A DNA stretch of 17,654 nt, taken from the NCBI GenBank assembly GCA_014523665.1, contig JAATVR010000111.1, positions 1 to 17,654 on the forward strand, written 5' to 3'. Shown here piece by piece: positions 1 through 7,590 of this stretch. This DNA comes from Nitrososphaerales archaeon TH526. GTDB lineage: Archaea > Thermoproteota > Nitrososphaeria > Nitrososphaerales > Nitrososphaeraceae. Under the pieces are notes generated by a model that worked only from the letters and a program-made list of their open reading frames with translations, did no database searches and was not told the origin of the DNA. Every line of letters starts with the position of its first letter. Positions within the stretch are counted from its first letter, which is position 1. The translations under genes were made by a program, and so were the position numbers.

Positions 1-13
1 GGAGATTTTTGAA

Positions 14-3000
14 TTGCCAGAAGAATCGATGAAAATATTAGGCGGAATAAAATTTAGCATCTGGTCACCAGTTGAAGTACGGAAATTCAGCGTTGCTGAG
101 ATTACTGCCCCAGAAACCTATGACGAAGACGGTATGCCTGTACAAGGAGGTCTAATGGACAATAGACTTGGTACACTTGAACCTGGGCAAAAATGCGGGA
201 CTTGTGGGAACACGTCAGCAAGGTGCCCCGGACACTTCGGGCATATTGAGCTCGCCGAGCCGGTACTTCATATCGCATTCGTAGATGATATCCATAAATT
301 GCTTATCACGTGCTGCAGATCATGCAGCAGAGTGAAATTAGGCCATAGCGATATCGAAAAATATCGTGCCTTGCGGAACGCAAAAGCTGCATATTCGGTA
401 ATAACACTAGAGAACATCAAGGATGAAATAATAGAGAAGGCAAAGAAAGTTAAGGTTTGTCCACACTGCGAAAAGGAACAGTACGAGTTGGTGTTTACGA
501 AACCAACTATTTTTGTAGAAAAGACTGAAGCTGGGGAGAATCGATTGCTCCCAATTACTATTAGGGAAAGAATGATGAATATTCCTGATGACGATCTTCT
601 CTTGCTTGGATACGATTCTAAAACAGCAAGACCGGAATGGTTTGTGTTGCAGGTTCTGCCAGTACCGCCGGTCACCGTGAGACCCTCAATAATACTTGAA
701 ACAGGCATTAGGTCGGAAGACGATCTGACTCACAAATTAGTAGATATCATACGCGTTAATCAGAGGTTAAAGGAGAGTAAAGAGGCCGGTACACCTCCAT
801 TAATAGTTCAGGATCTGGTAGATCTATTGCAATACCATGTGACTACATACTTTGACAATGAGGTCTCTGGTATCCCACAAGCACATCACCGTTCTGGAAG
901 ACCTTTGAAGACTCTCACCCAAAGATTGAAGGGGAAGGAAGGTAGATTTAGAGGATCCCTGTCTGGGAAGAGAGTCGATTTCTCTAGCCGAACAGTAATT
1001 TCACCCGATCCCAATCTGACAATCTCCAGCGTGGGTGTACCTGTTGATGTAGCAAAGAAGCTTACTATTCCAGAGACTGTCTCCCAATGGAATCTTGAAC
1101 GTCTGAAAACACTTGTTGTAAATGGACCCAACGTATATCCAGGAGCAAATTACATTATTAGACCTGACGGAGTCAAAATTAGGCTCGACTATGTGAGTGA
1201 CAGGGAGATGGTCGCCGAATCTCTTGCGCCAAACTATGTTGTGGAGAGGCATCTTTCAGATGGCGATATCGTGATCTTTAATCGTCAACCATCACTTCAC
1301 AGAATGTCCATCATGGCACATTACGTCCGAGTTCTTCCTTATCGCACGTTTAGGTTGCACCCAGCAGTTTGTCCCCCCTACAATGCAGACTTTGACGGTG
1401 ACGAAATGAACTTACATGTACCTCAAAGCGAAGAGGCTCGAGCTGAGGCTGCGTTGTTAATGCGAGTTCAGGATCAGTTGATATCTCCTAGATATGGTGG
1501 GCCGATTATTGGTGGCATTAGAGATTTCATTACCGGAGCCTATATTCTCACTTCAAAGGACACATTTCTGAATAGAGAGGAATTCGCTAACATGGCTTTG
1601 AGTGGGGGTTATGAGGGTGTGCTGCCTCAGGCACATTCAAAAGATGGGGATTATCATCTTTATAGTGGCAGGCAGCTCTTTTCACTTTTCTTCCCTGATG
1701 ATTTCAATTTTGTTATAACCTCCAAATGGAACAAAGCATCCAAAGGTGAGGGAAAAGATGTCGTAATCAGAAACGGCCAACTCCTAGGGGGAGTTATAGA
1801 TAAGGCATCGATTGGTGCTGAAGAGCCAGATAGTGTGCTCCACCGTATAGCAAAGGATTATGGAAATGATACGGCAAGAAAATTTTTGGATTCGATTCTT
1901 GTCATACTCAAAACCTATTTGACCCAACGCGGCTTCTCCTATGGATATTCAGATCTGTGGCTAAGTGATGAAACGAGGAAGGAAATCAGTGCTATTATAG
2001 GGCGGGCATATGAAAAGGTGGACGAGTTGATAAAACAGTACAAGGACGGGACTCTCCCTTTGACCCGAGGTTTGTCTCCCGAAGAAGCCCTGGAGCTGTA
2101 TGTAGTTAATGAATTGTCAAGGGCTAGGGATAGGGCGGGAAAAACAGCCGATCGAGCTTTTCCCGATGATAATTCTGGTGTAATCATGGCGTCGACCGGC
2201 GCAAGAGGTTCAACATTGAACATAGGTCAAATGACTGCTGCTTTGGGACAACAGTCCATTAGAGGGAAGCGCATCAACAAGGGTTATCATAACAGATCTT
2301 TACCCCATTTCAGGATAAATGATACGAATCCTGACGCGAAGGGATTTGTTAAATCGAATTATAGGGACGGATTGAGTCCATTAGAGTTCTTTTTCCACGC
2401 AATGGGAGGTCGAGAAGGCTTGGTTGATACCGCTGTAAGGACCCAGCAGTCTGGATACATGCAAAGGAGGTTGATAAATGCGTTAGAGCATCTGAAGATT
2501 GAGTATGACCTGACTGTGAGAGATCCTCATGGAAATATCATCCAGTATTTGTACGGCGAAGATGGTATTGATCCTGCAAAGAGTGACCATGGAGAGGCTG
2601 TAAATATACTCAGATTGATTGAAGGTGAAGCAATTGTAGACGAAGGCAAGAAGGTCACTGACGATGAAATTGCAAAGATTCTCAACTCATTTGGCGCTAA
2701 TCTCAATGTAAAAGTTAGGTCTAATCTAGAGATGACACTGCTGAATAACCGATTGAGCAAGGCAGGAGTAGAAAAGGTAGTTCGAAAAATTGTAGATTTC
2801 ACAGAAAAAGCTATGGCAGAACCAGGTGAGGCTGTCGGTGTGGTTACAGCACAATCTATCGGTGAACCCGGGACACAAATGACGCTAAGAACCTTCCACT
2901 TTGCGGGCGTAAAGGAAAGAAATGTAACATTGGGGTTGCCTCGTTTAATTGAGCTAGTGGATGCACGAAAGAAACCAGTTACACCCACCATGGATATTTA

Positions 3001-3844
3001 CTTGGATGAAGAACACAAGGTGAGTAGGGAAAAAGCGTTACAAGTTGCCAAAGAGATTATTTACACTCGAGTTTCTGACCTGATAGAGAAAACTGATATC
3101 GACTACAGCGGAATTCTTAACTTTTACTTCTCTGAGGCACAGCTTACTGAGCGCGGATGTGAACTTGAGCAGGTATTTGATGTACTGAAAGGTTCAAAGA
3201 AGAAATATGACATTAGTATGAAAGATAGACCTTATCACATACGAGTCTCGATTCCTGACGACCCAGACGCCCAAACGATCTTGACATTAAAGAACAAACT
3301 TTTGAACGTGAGGGTTAAAGGTGTGCCTGATATCGAAAGAGTTACCATCGTAAAGCAAGACGAAGAATGGGTTATACAAACGTCAGGCTCTAACCTATCT
3401 AAGGTGGTTCAAATCCCTGGTGTAGACACCAGGAGGGTTTCGACTAATAATGTCTACGAGATTTGGCAGACATTAGGAATAGAGGCTGCGAGAACGGCAT
3501 TAGTAAAAGAAATCACAAACACTTTGGAGGAACAGGGGTTGGAGGTCGATCTCCGACATATTATGTTGGTGGCTGACTTGATGTCATCTAAAGGGTACCT
3601 CCAACAGATAGGAAGGCATGGTATTGCAGGGACAAAAACCTCCGTATTAGCTCGAGCAGCATTTGAAATTACAGTTCCCACAATTGCGAGGGCTTCTCTT
3701 GAGGGGCAGGTAGAGACTTTGAGGGGAGTCACAGAAAACGTTATAGTAGGAGCTACTGTACCCGTTGGTACTGGCATGGTTGATCTTTATATGAAAGTAA
3801 AGGAGGAGGAGAGTGCTGATGAAGGCGCTAGAGAAACTGATTAA
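14..3844 (+). CDS. rpoA: DNA-directed RNA polymerase largest subunit, unsplit A'+A''
   Basis: This is the catalytic largest subunit of archaeal RNA polymerase, 1276 residues in one reading frame. Most archaea encode it as separate A' (about 880) and A'' (about 390) genes; the single gene is known in Thaumarchaeota and Aigarchaeota. Visible elements in order: zinc site C61-x2-C64-x6-C71-x2-H74; a second cysteine set (C101/C104 with C149/C152); the catalytic NADFDGDEMN loop at 457-466 with Mg-binding D459, D461 and D463; the bridge helix near 796-815; the trigger-loop segment GEPGTQMTLRTFHFAGV at 950-966; then the A''-type C-terminal clamp region. The start is a TTG, 9 bases after GGAG at 1-4; the frame stays open to the window edge and an ATG lies at 29, so the exact start is uncertain. 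rpoB would be expected just upstream. The 3' end overlaps rpl30e by 26 bases. Confidence 0.98.
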   Translation: MPEESMKILGGIKFSIWSPVEVRKFSVAEITAPETYDEDGMPVQGGLMDNRLGTLEPGQKCGTCGNTSARCPGHFGHIELAEPVLHIAFVDDIHKLLITCCRSCSRVKLGHSDIEKYRALRNAKAAYSVITLENIKDEIIEKAKKVKVCPHCEKEQYELVFTKPTIFVEKTEAGENRLLPITIRERMMNIPDDDLLLLGYDSKTARPEWFVLQVLPVPPVTVRPSIILETGIRSEDDLTHKLVDIIRVNQRLKESKEAGTPPLIVQDLVDLLQYHVTTYFDNEVSGIPQAHHRSGRPLKTLTQRLKGKEGRFRGSLSGKRVDFSSRTVISPDPNLTISSVGVPVDVAKKLTIPETVSQWNLERLKTLVVNGPNVYPGANYIIRPDGVKIRLDYVSDREMVAESLAPNYVVERHLSDGDIVIFNRQPSLHRMSIMAHYVRVLPYRTFRLHPAVCPPYNADFDGDEMNLHVPQSEEARAEAALLMRVQDQLISPRYGGPIIGGIRDFITGAYILTSKDTFLNREEFANMALSGGYEGVLPQAHSKDGDYHLYSGRQLFSLFFPDDFNFVITSKWNKASKGEGKDVVIRNGQLLGGVIDKASIGAEEPDSVLHRIAKDYGNDTARKFLDSILVILKTYLTQRGFSYGYSDLWLSDETRKEISAIIGRAYEKVDELIKQYKDGTLPLTRGLSPEEALELYVVNELSRARDRAGKTADRAFPDDNSGVIMASTGARGSTLNIGQMTAALGQQSIRGKRINKGYHNRSLPHFRINDTNPDAKGFVKSNYRDGLSPLEFFFHAMGGREGLVDTAVRTQQSGYMQRRLINALEHLKIEYDLTVRDPHGNIIQYLYGEDGIDPAKSDHGEAVNILRLIEGEAIVDEGKKVTDDEIAKILNSFGANLNVKVRSNLEMTLLNNRLSKAGVEKVVRKIVDFTEKAMAEPGEAVGVVTAQSIGEPGTQMTLRTFHFAGVKERNVTLGLPRLIELVDARKKPVTPTMDIYLDEEHKVSREKALQVAKEIIYTRVSDLIEKTDIDYSGILNFYFSEAQLTERGCELEQVFDVLKGSKKKYDISMKDRPYHIRVSIPDDPDAQTILTLKNKLLNVRVKGVPDIERVTIVKQDEEWVIQTSGSNLSKVVQIPGVDTRRVSTNNVYEIWQTLGIEAARTALVKEITNTLEEQGLEVDLRHIMLVADLMSSKGYLQQIGRHGIAGTKTSVLARAAFEITVPTIARASLEGQVETLRGVTENVIVGATVPVGTGMVDLYMKVKEEESADEGARETD
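3801..3810 (+). promoter_or_regulatory. Strong ribosome binding site for rpl30e inside the rpoA 3' end
   Basis: AGGAGGAGGA lies within the last codons of rpoA, 8 bases before ATG 3819. It favours that ATG over the in-frame GTG at 3813 and implies translation of rpl30e from the rpoA transcript. Confidence 0.7.
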
Positions 3845-4118
3845 GGAAGCAGTAGCAAGTGGCAAGTACAAGAAGGGGGTTAAGGAAGTAATGAGATCTG
3901 CCAAAGGCTCAAAACTGATACTTGTATCTGATTCAGTTAGTGACAGGGACAGGGCCGGTATTGAAGATCAAGCAAAGGCTATTGGTATTCCAGTACTCAA
4001 ATTTTATGGGACATCGGTCATGTTAGGAAGGGCTTGTAATCGACCACATAGGATATCCGTGCTTTCCATACGGACAGGCTCTGAAGAAGAAATTCGAAAC
4101 ATCGTCTCTGAAAAGTGA
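3819..4118 (+). CDS. rpl30e: Ribosomal protein L30e (eL30 / L7Ae superfamily)
   Basis: This is a protein of the archaeal large ribosomal subunit, about 99 residues and usual for the family. It shows the L30e/L7Ae RNA-binding fold pattern: an N-terminal helix, the LILVSDSVS strand segment, a central helix, the IPVLKFYGTSVMLGRACNRP segment where the family contacts kink-turn RNA, and a C-terminal helix. The gene begins inside the rpoA 3' end, as expected from the conserved archaeal rpoA-rpl30e-nusA-rps12-rps7 order. A GTG six bases upstream (3813) is an alternative start adding two residues, but the ribosome binding site spacing favours ATG 3819. A free-standing L7Ae homologue is the only close alternative; position argues for L30e. 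Confidence 0.93.
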   Translation: MKALEKLIKEAVASGKYKKGVKEVMRSAKGSKLILVSDSVSDRDRAGIEDQAKAIGIPVLKFYGTSVMLGRACNRPHRISVLSIRTGSEEEIRNIVSEK

Positions 4119-4218
4119 ACTATTTGTATGGTTTCGAATTCATGCAATGTGATAATGTGGCGGGTTAGAAATTGTAACTTGGTGATTCCGTCATGCATTA
4201 TATCTCCAATTACTAGTC

Positions 4219-4223
4219 TTTTT
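4219..4223 (+). terminator. Possible oligo-T terminator after rpl30e
   Basis: A run of five T lies about 100 bases past the rpl30e stop and before the nusA promoter candidate. Archaeal polymerase can stop at such tracts without a hairpin. One short tract is weak evidence. Confidence 0.2.
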
Positions 4224-4261
4224 GGTCTAGGTTAGTGCAGATATGGTCATGCGCAGAACAT

Positions 4262-4275
4262 GGAAGACTTAAATT
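4262..4275 (+). promoter_or_regulatory. Candidate BRE/TATA promoter for nusA-rps12-rps7
   Basis: A purine-rich GGAAGA is followed by ACTTAAATT, close to the CTTAAATA box seen before the gene at 5988. Initiation about 25 bases downstream would leave a leader of about 60 bases with a ribosome binding site, separating nusA-rps12-rps7 from rpoA-rpl30e. Confidence 0.4.
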
Positions 4276-4355
4276 GGCGACAATCAATCAGATGCATGAT
4301 TTGCGAATTGCGTGTATGGCCTTTTTGCACTTGTGATTATAAGGGGATTTAAGAT

Positions 4356-4832
4356 TTGACGGAAAAAATCAAGCTGACTTCGGACGAATTGCGACTTATG
4401 TCTCTTTTTCAGAGTATTACGAGCGTAACTGCTAGGGATTGCGTAGTCGATGACAAAATGGATCGTGTTATTTTTATTGTGAATAAGGGCCAGATGGGCC
4501 TAGCCATAGGTAAGGGAGGTATGACTATACGACAACTACAAAATGTTGTGACTAGAAAAGTAGAACTGGTCGAATATTCTGATGATGCGAGTGATTTCGT
4601 TCGCAATATACTGAATCCCCAGATGGTAAATGAAGTAAAAATCACTCAGAGAACAGACGGCTCCAAGCAAGCTGTGGTTCTAGTGGACGCAAAGCGAAAA
4701 GGTGTGGTAGTAGGGAAGGAAGGAAGAAATGCTGAGAAGGCTAGGTTACTGGCGAAGAGGTACTTTCAAATATCCAATGTTTTGATAACAAGTGCATCTG
4801 AAAGAATGATTGGAAACGAGGTTCTGGACTAG
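4356..4832 (+). CDS. nusA: NusA-like transcription factor, archaeal two-KH-domain form
   Basis: Archaeal NusA is a short homologue of the bacterial elongation/termination factor. It keeps only the two RNA-binding KH domains and lacks the bacterial N-terminal polymerase-binding and S1 domains; 158 residues is normal. KH1 carries its GxxG loop as GKGG at 52-55 and KH2 carries GKEG at 120-123. The start is a TTG: an in-frame TAA at 4350-4352 rules out any upstream start, and GGGG at 4343-4346 gives a ribosome binding site 9 bases away. The gene abuts rps12 with no spacer (stop TAG 4830-4832, next start 4833), so the two are probably translationally coupled. Confidence 0.95.
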   Translation: MTEKIKLTSDELRLMSLFQSITSVTARDCVVDDKMDRVIFIVNKGQMGLAIGKGGMTIRQLQNVVTRKVELVEYSDDASDFVRNILNPQMVNEVKITQRTDGSKQAVVLVDAKRKGVVVGKEGRNAEKARLLAKRYFQISNVLITSASERMIGNEVLD

Positions 4833-5270
4833 TTGGCAAAATCTCCGTTGGGTTTGTTCTCAGGGCGTGTACTTAAGACAAAGAGAAAGCGTGCCCGCTG
4901 GTCAAACAAGTATTACAAGAGACGGATGCTGATGTTAGACAAGAAAGCGAACCCTCTTGAAGGCGCTCCTCAGGCAAAGGGAATTGTCCTTGAAAAGGTC
5001 GGGATTGAATCGAAACAGCCGAACTCAGCCGTGAGGAAATGTGTTCGTGTACAATTGATAAAGAATGGAAAAACCATTACAGCTTTCTTGCCAAAGGACG
5101 GGGCCTTGAATTTCGTAGATGAACATGATGAGGTAATGCTCGAAGGAATTGGTGGTTCAATGGGAGGAGCAATGGGTGATATCCCTGGAGTAAGATGGAG
5201 AGTCTTTAAAGTAAATGGTGTATCCCTTAATGAGTTAGTCTTAGGACGGAAGGAGAAACCACGGAGATAA
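4833..5270 (+). CDS. rps12: Ribosomal protein S12 (uS12)
   Basis: This protein of the small-subunit decoding centre has 145 residues, matching archaeal S12. The family signature [10 protein letters not shown] occupies 61-70. The archaeal N-terminal extension with basic residues (around 16-31) and the [18 protein letters not shown]-terminal segment are present. Translation apparently begins at a TTG that directly follows the nusA stop codon; the sequence from that codon matches the usual S12 N-terminus ([12 protein letters not shown]). GAGG at 4818-4821 is a weak ribosome binding site, fitting coupling to nusA. Confidence 0.97.
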   Translation: MAKSPLGLFSGRVLKTKRKRARWSNKYYKRRMLMLDKKANPLEGAPQAKGIVLEKVGIESKQPNSAVRKCVRVQLIKNGKTITAFLPKDGALNFVDEHDEVMLEGIGGSMGGAMGDIPGVRWRVFKVNGVSLNELVLGRKEKPRR

Positions 5271-5275
5271 TTGAT

Positions 5276-5881
5276 ATGAGTGGAAAGGAACAAGCAAATC
5301 TGCTTTTATTCAACAAGTGGGACTCAAGAAAGATAGAAATCGGAGATATTGGCCTTCAGAGAGTGATATCGCTAAAGCCATCTGTTATTCCCATTACTTT
5401 TGGACGACATGAACATCAGCGATTAAAGAAGTCGGAAGTTAACATTGTGGAAAGGCTCGCAAACAAGTTAATGCATTTTGGAAAAAGATATGCGAAGAAT
5501 ACCGGCAGGATGGGTGGCAAGAAGACAAAATCTCTGAATGTGTTGAAGACTGCCTTTGAGATGATACACCTGGAAACGGGCAAGAATCCCCTAGAGGTAT
5601 TTGTGAAAGCTGTCGTGAACGCTTCTCCAAATGAAGATACTACTCGAATTGTTTACGGAGGTGTAGTTTACCACGTCTCTGTCGACGTAGCTCCTCTAAG
5701 ACGTGTTGATCTTGCTCTACGTTTTATAGCTGAGGGGGTTAGAGAATCTACGTATTCTAACCCACAAGCTATAGAGGAAGCTCTTGCAAAGGAACTTATA
5801 TTAGCTTCAGACAATGAAATGGCCAGCCACGCTATAAAAAAGAAAAATGAACAAGAAAGGGTAGCAATGGCATCACGATAG
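5276..5881 (+). CDS. rps7: Ribosomal protein S7 (uS7)
   Basis: This protein initiates assembly of the small-subunit head and lines the exit site. The 201-residue length is archaeal-type. Recognisable stretches are the central region after the GKNPLEVFVKAVVNASP segment, the DTTRIVYGGVVYHVSVDV strand pair, the PLRRVDLALRFIAEGVRE helix, and a basic C-terminal tail. The ATG lies 5 bases after the rps12 stop, so the two are co-transcribed, with GGAG near 5262 as ribosome binding site. In many archaea an elongation-factor gene and S10 follow; here the block ends and an unrelated gene begins about 100 bases later. Confidence 0.97.
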   Translation: MSGKEQANLLLFNKWDSRKIEIGDIGLQRVISLKPSVIPITFGRHEHQRLKKSEVNIVERLANKLMHFGKRYAKNTGRMGGKKTKSLNVLKTAFEMIHLETGKNPLEVFVKAVVNASPNEDTTRIVYGGVVYHVSVDVAPLRRVDLALRFIAEGVRESTYSNPQAIEEALAKELILASDNEMASHAIKKKNEQERVAMASR

Positions 5882-5946
5882 CCTATTGTTTAGTTAGTCC
5901 AGAAAAGTATGACCTTCAGAGCTTGTAGTGCGACTGATTATTGAGG

Positions 5947-5960
5947 CTGAAACTTAAATA
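5947..5960 (+). promoter_or_regulatory. BRE/TATA promoter for the gene at 5988
   Basis: GCTGAAA is followed by CTTAAATA at 5953-5960, a good archaeal BRE/TATA pair. Initiation about 25 bases from the box centre falls near 5982, just before ATG 5988, so the mRNA is essentially leaderless. No ribosome binding site is seen, consistent with this. Confidence 0.6.
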
Positions 5961-5987
5961 ACAAGGTTCCGGTGAAAATCAATATAA

Positions 5988-7124
5988 ATGAATGGTAAAG
6001 ATGAATTCCTATTCAAGAAAAGCACCTTAATGAGTACTAGAGCAGGGCGAGATATAATCAAGCAAGCTCTGTTGAGAGAGAAGGGATACAAGCAGTTTAG
6101 TAAATACAGTCGTGAAACAGAAGAACAATTTCAGGACTTTACCAAACGATACTTGTTATCATTACACAAGCTAATTATCTCTGACCAAAACCCATCAGGT
6201 TCACTTAGAAAATTCTCGGAAGAAATTGGGTCTTCAGAGATGGTTCTCGATGACTCTAAAATACAGGATGTCATGGCGAGAATTTCTCGTCCAGAAATTC
6301 TCGCAGATAGAGTGGAGCGCATCTTAAATTCTAATTTCGTCTTAATGACTTTCCCTGTTCTAAACGCGTTGTTTGATGGAGCAGCTGCATTCTTTCAGGA
6401 GAGTATCAGTTCTGAGGTTAGGACTACAATCATAGATGGGCACATTATCGCGATAGATCTCAGTGAACCCATGGACAGGATCATTGACAAAGATGAGGAT
6501 TTGGATTATCTGGATGATTATAGGCTGATGAATCCATATATACTTGAGGTTGCAAGACAAAAAATTTCTGTCGGAGGGGACGCAGTACTCAGATCATTTG
6601 AAGAAGGCTTTAAGGACGCCAGAGTGGGACAGTATATTGATCAGAGGCTCAAAGCTAAGCCTGAGTCTGTCACAGATGAGAACATGATGGGTTGCTATAA
6701 GAAGTATCGCGCCATTATGGGCACTGCTGCTAGAAATATGGCACTTGATAGGAAACCACTTGGTGAAATCTATCATTTGGGTATGGCAAAGGCCAGTGAA
6801 GGTGTAGGATGTGGAAACGAGATCCAGGATGCAATTAGAAACGGATCTATAAAAATTCCATCTTGGCCGTTGTACTATAGCATTATCACTGGGGACGTGC
6901 AAAAAGCATTCGAACTTACGATGAGAAAAAGCTCGACCTACTTGGAAGAGGCGAGAATAGCATTAGATATGCTTCCGAATGGGTATGGCTTCAGACCATT
7001 CTTAGAATTTCTTTTTCTGTACGTTAATCATTACAATCAATATTGGTTCAATGAATTGAATAAGAGAGACCTCTACGCACTATTACAAAAAAATCTCACA
7101 TTGAGTGAACTACATAGAAAATAA
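5988..7124 (+). CDS. Unrecognised 378-residue mostly helical protein
   Basis: I do not recognise this family. The protein looks soluble and mostly alpha-helical: there is no signal peptide, and no hydrophobic stretch long enough for a confident membrane span. The N-terminal third is charged; an acidic patch (DKDEDLDYLDDY) lies at 167-178. The C-terminal part (about 235-350) faintly resembles the second half of trans-polyprenyl diphosphate synthases in layout: a helix with K/R, a GNEIQDA segment at 276-282, a GSIKIPSWPLYY segment at 286-297, then an A-x3-A-x2-MLP helix at 322-330. The catalytic DDxxD motifs are not present in normal form, so this is only a fold hypothesis. The gene has its own near-leaderless promoter and stands apart from rps7. 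Codon use does not look foreign by eye. Confidence 0.85.
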   Translation: MNGKDEFLFKKSTLMSTRAGRDIIKQALLREKGYKQFSKYSRETEEQFQDFTKRYLLSLHKLIISDQNPSGSLRKFSEEIGSSEMVLDDSKIQDVMARISRPEILADRVERILNSNFVLMTFPVLNALFDGAAAFFQESISSEVRTTIIDGHIIAIDLSEPMDRIIDKDEDLDYLDDYRLMNPYILEVARQKISVGGDAVLRSFEEGFKDARVGQYIDQRLKAKPESVTDENMMGCYKKYRAIMGTAARNMALDRKPLGEIYHLGMAKASEGVGCGNEIQDAIRNGSIKIPSWPLYYSIITGDVQKAFELTMRKSSTYLEEARIALDMLPNGYGFRPFLEFLFLYVNHYNQYWFNELNKRDLYALLQKNLTLSELHRK

Positions 7125-7141
7125 AGATGGTGTCCCTATTA

Positions 7142-7178
7142 CATTATTAAGAAGTGTCCTTCTTGCATTATTAAGAAG
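7142..7178 (+). repeat. 13-base direct repeat with an embedded small hairpin
   Basis: CATTATTAAGAAG occurs perfectly at 7142-7154 and 7166-7178, a period of 24 bases. Between and overlapping them, AAGAAG (7149-7154) and CTTCTT (7159-7164) can pair around a 4-base loop. It lies just upstream of the TATA-like box for the gene at 7217, so an operator or a 3' end structure for the preceding gene are both possible. Confidence 0.6.
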
Positions 7179-7187
7179 GTTTATTAT
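7172..7187 (+). promoter_or_regulatory. Candidate promoter for the 70-residue gene
   Basis: Purine-rich TAAGAAGG is followed by TTTATTA at 7180-7186. Initiation about 25 bases on gives a leader of roughly 8 bases before ATG 7217. The second copy of the 13-base repeat overlaps the BRE part. Confidence 0.45.
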
Positions 7188-7216
7188 TCTAACCACTAAT
7201 CTATCTTCAAGCAGCA

Positions 7217-7429
7217 ATGTCTAGCGAGTACGAGAAGACCGTGACAAGGCTAATCCAGGAAAAACTTGACGAGTTGGAATATTTGAAAAAGGCAGAAAAA
7301 TGGGATAATTCTCACGTACAGAGGTTAGTAGCCGAAATAGAAACACTCGAGACTCTATTTGAAAATTACAACTTAGGAATGAATTATTTTCGGCGGGCAC
7401 GAGGGGGGAGATCAGGACTCAGAGAATGA
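7217..7429 (+). CDS. Small coiled-coil protein, unknown function
   Basis: This 70-residue protein is not recognised. Two amphipathic, Glu/Lys/Leu-rich helices (about 6-27 and 33-50) are separated by a short WDNS turn and could form a helical hairpin or a two-stranded coiled coil. The tail from residue 59 is basic (RRARGGRSGLR), compatible with nucleic-acid or ribosome contact. It has a TATA-like promoter and an ATG start near the predicted 5' end of the message. It shares no operon with its neighbours. Support for its being real comes from the promoter and the regular heptad-like pattern, not from a family match. Confidence 0.65.
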   Translation: MSSEYEKTVTRLIQEKLDELEYLKKAEKWDNSHVQRLVAEIETLETLFENYNLGMNYFRRARGGRSGLRE

Positions 7430-7494
7430 AAATTTCGCCTACATAAAGCTACCAGGTATTCTTGATATGTTGGATTTTATAGTATTGGTCTCTT

Positions 7495-7507
7495 CTCTCA
7501 CTTTTTC
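7495..7507 (+). terminator. Possible T-rich terminator after the coiled-coil gene
   Basis: A pyrimidine-rich TCTCACTTTTTCT tract lies about 65 bases after the stop at 7429 and before the carboxylase promoter. It has no clear hairpin. Confidence 0.25.
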
Positions 7508-7545
7508 TAGATAGCAGCTTTGTGAATATCTTTCAAACCAAGATG

Positions 7546-7575
7546 CGTTTATAAACGTGCGTAATTATTTATATA
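7546..7575 (+). promoter_or_regulatory. Promoter region of the carboxylase operon with a 12-base palindrome
   Basis: CGTTTATAAACG at 7546-7557 is a perfect palindrome containing a TATA-like core; initiation from it would fall near 7578, 13 bases before ATG 7591. A second A/T-rich box, TTTATATA at 7568-7575, would start transcription near 7597 and make the in-frame ATG at 7603 the leaderless start. The palindrome could also be a repressor site. Confidence 0.5.
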
Positions 7576-7590
7576 CCTAATTCTTGGCAT

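Larger units (their letters stand above)
4119..4355 (+). other. 237-base spacer between rpl30e and nusA, with repeated TCATGC motif
   Basis: No supported gene lies here; the longest plus-strand reading frame (35 codons from ATG 4128) resembles nothing. The spacer contains TCATGC at 4140, 4191 and 4247, and its reverse complement at 4294-4299. The 4191 and 4294 copies sit in an 8-base inverted pair (TCATGCAT / ATGCATGA). T-runs occur at 4219-4223 and 4322-4326. The gap breaks an otherwise tightly packed gene block. Confidence 0.5.

Noticed and set aside
2527..2991. 154-codon minus-strand frame inside rpoA
   Set aside because: It lies wholly opposite a strongly conserved gene and its translation resembles no protein; the same applies to other antisense frames in the window.
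4128..4235. 35-codon plus-strand reading frame in the nusA spacer
   Set aside because: No ribosome binding site, no promoter in range, and no recognisable composition or motif.
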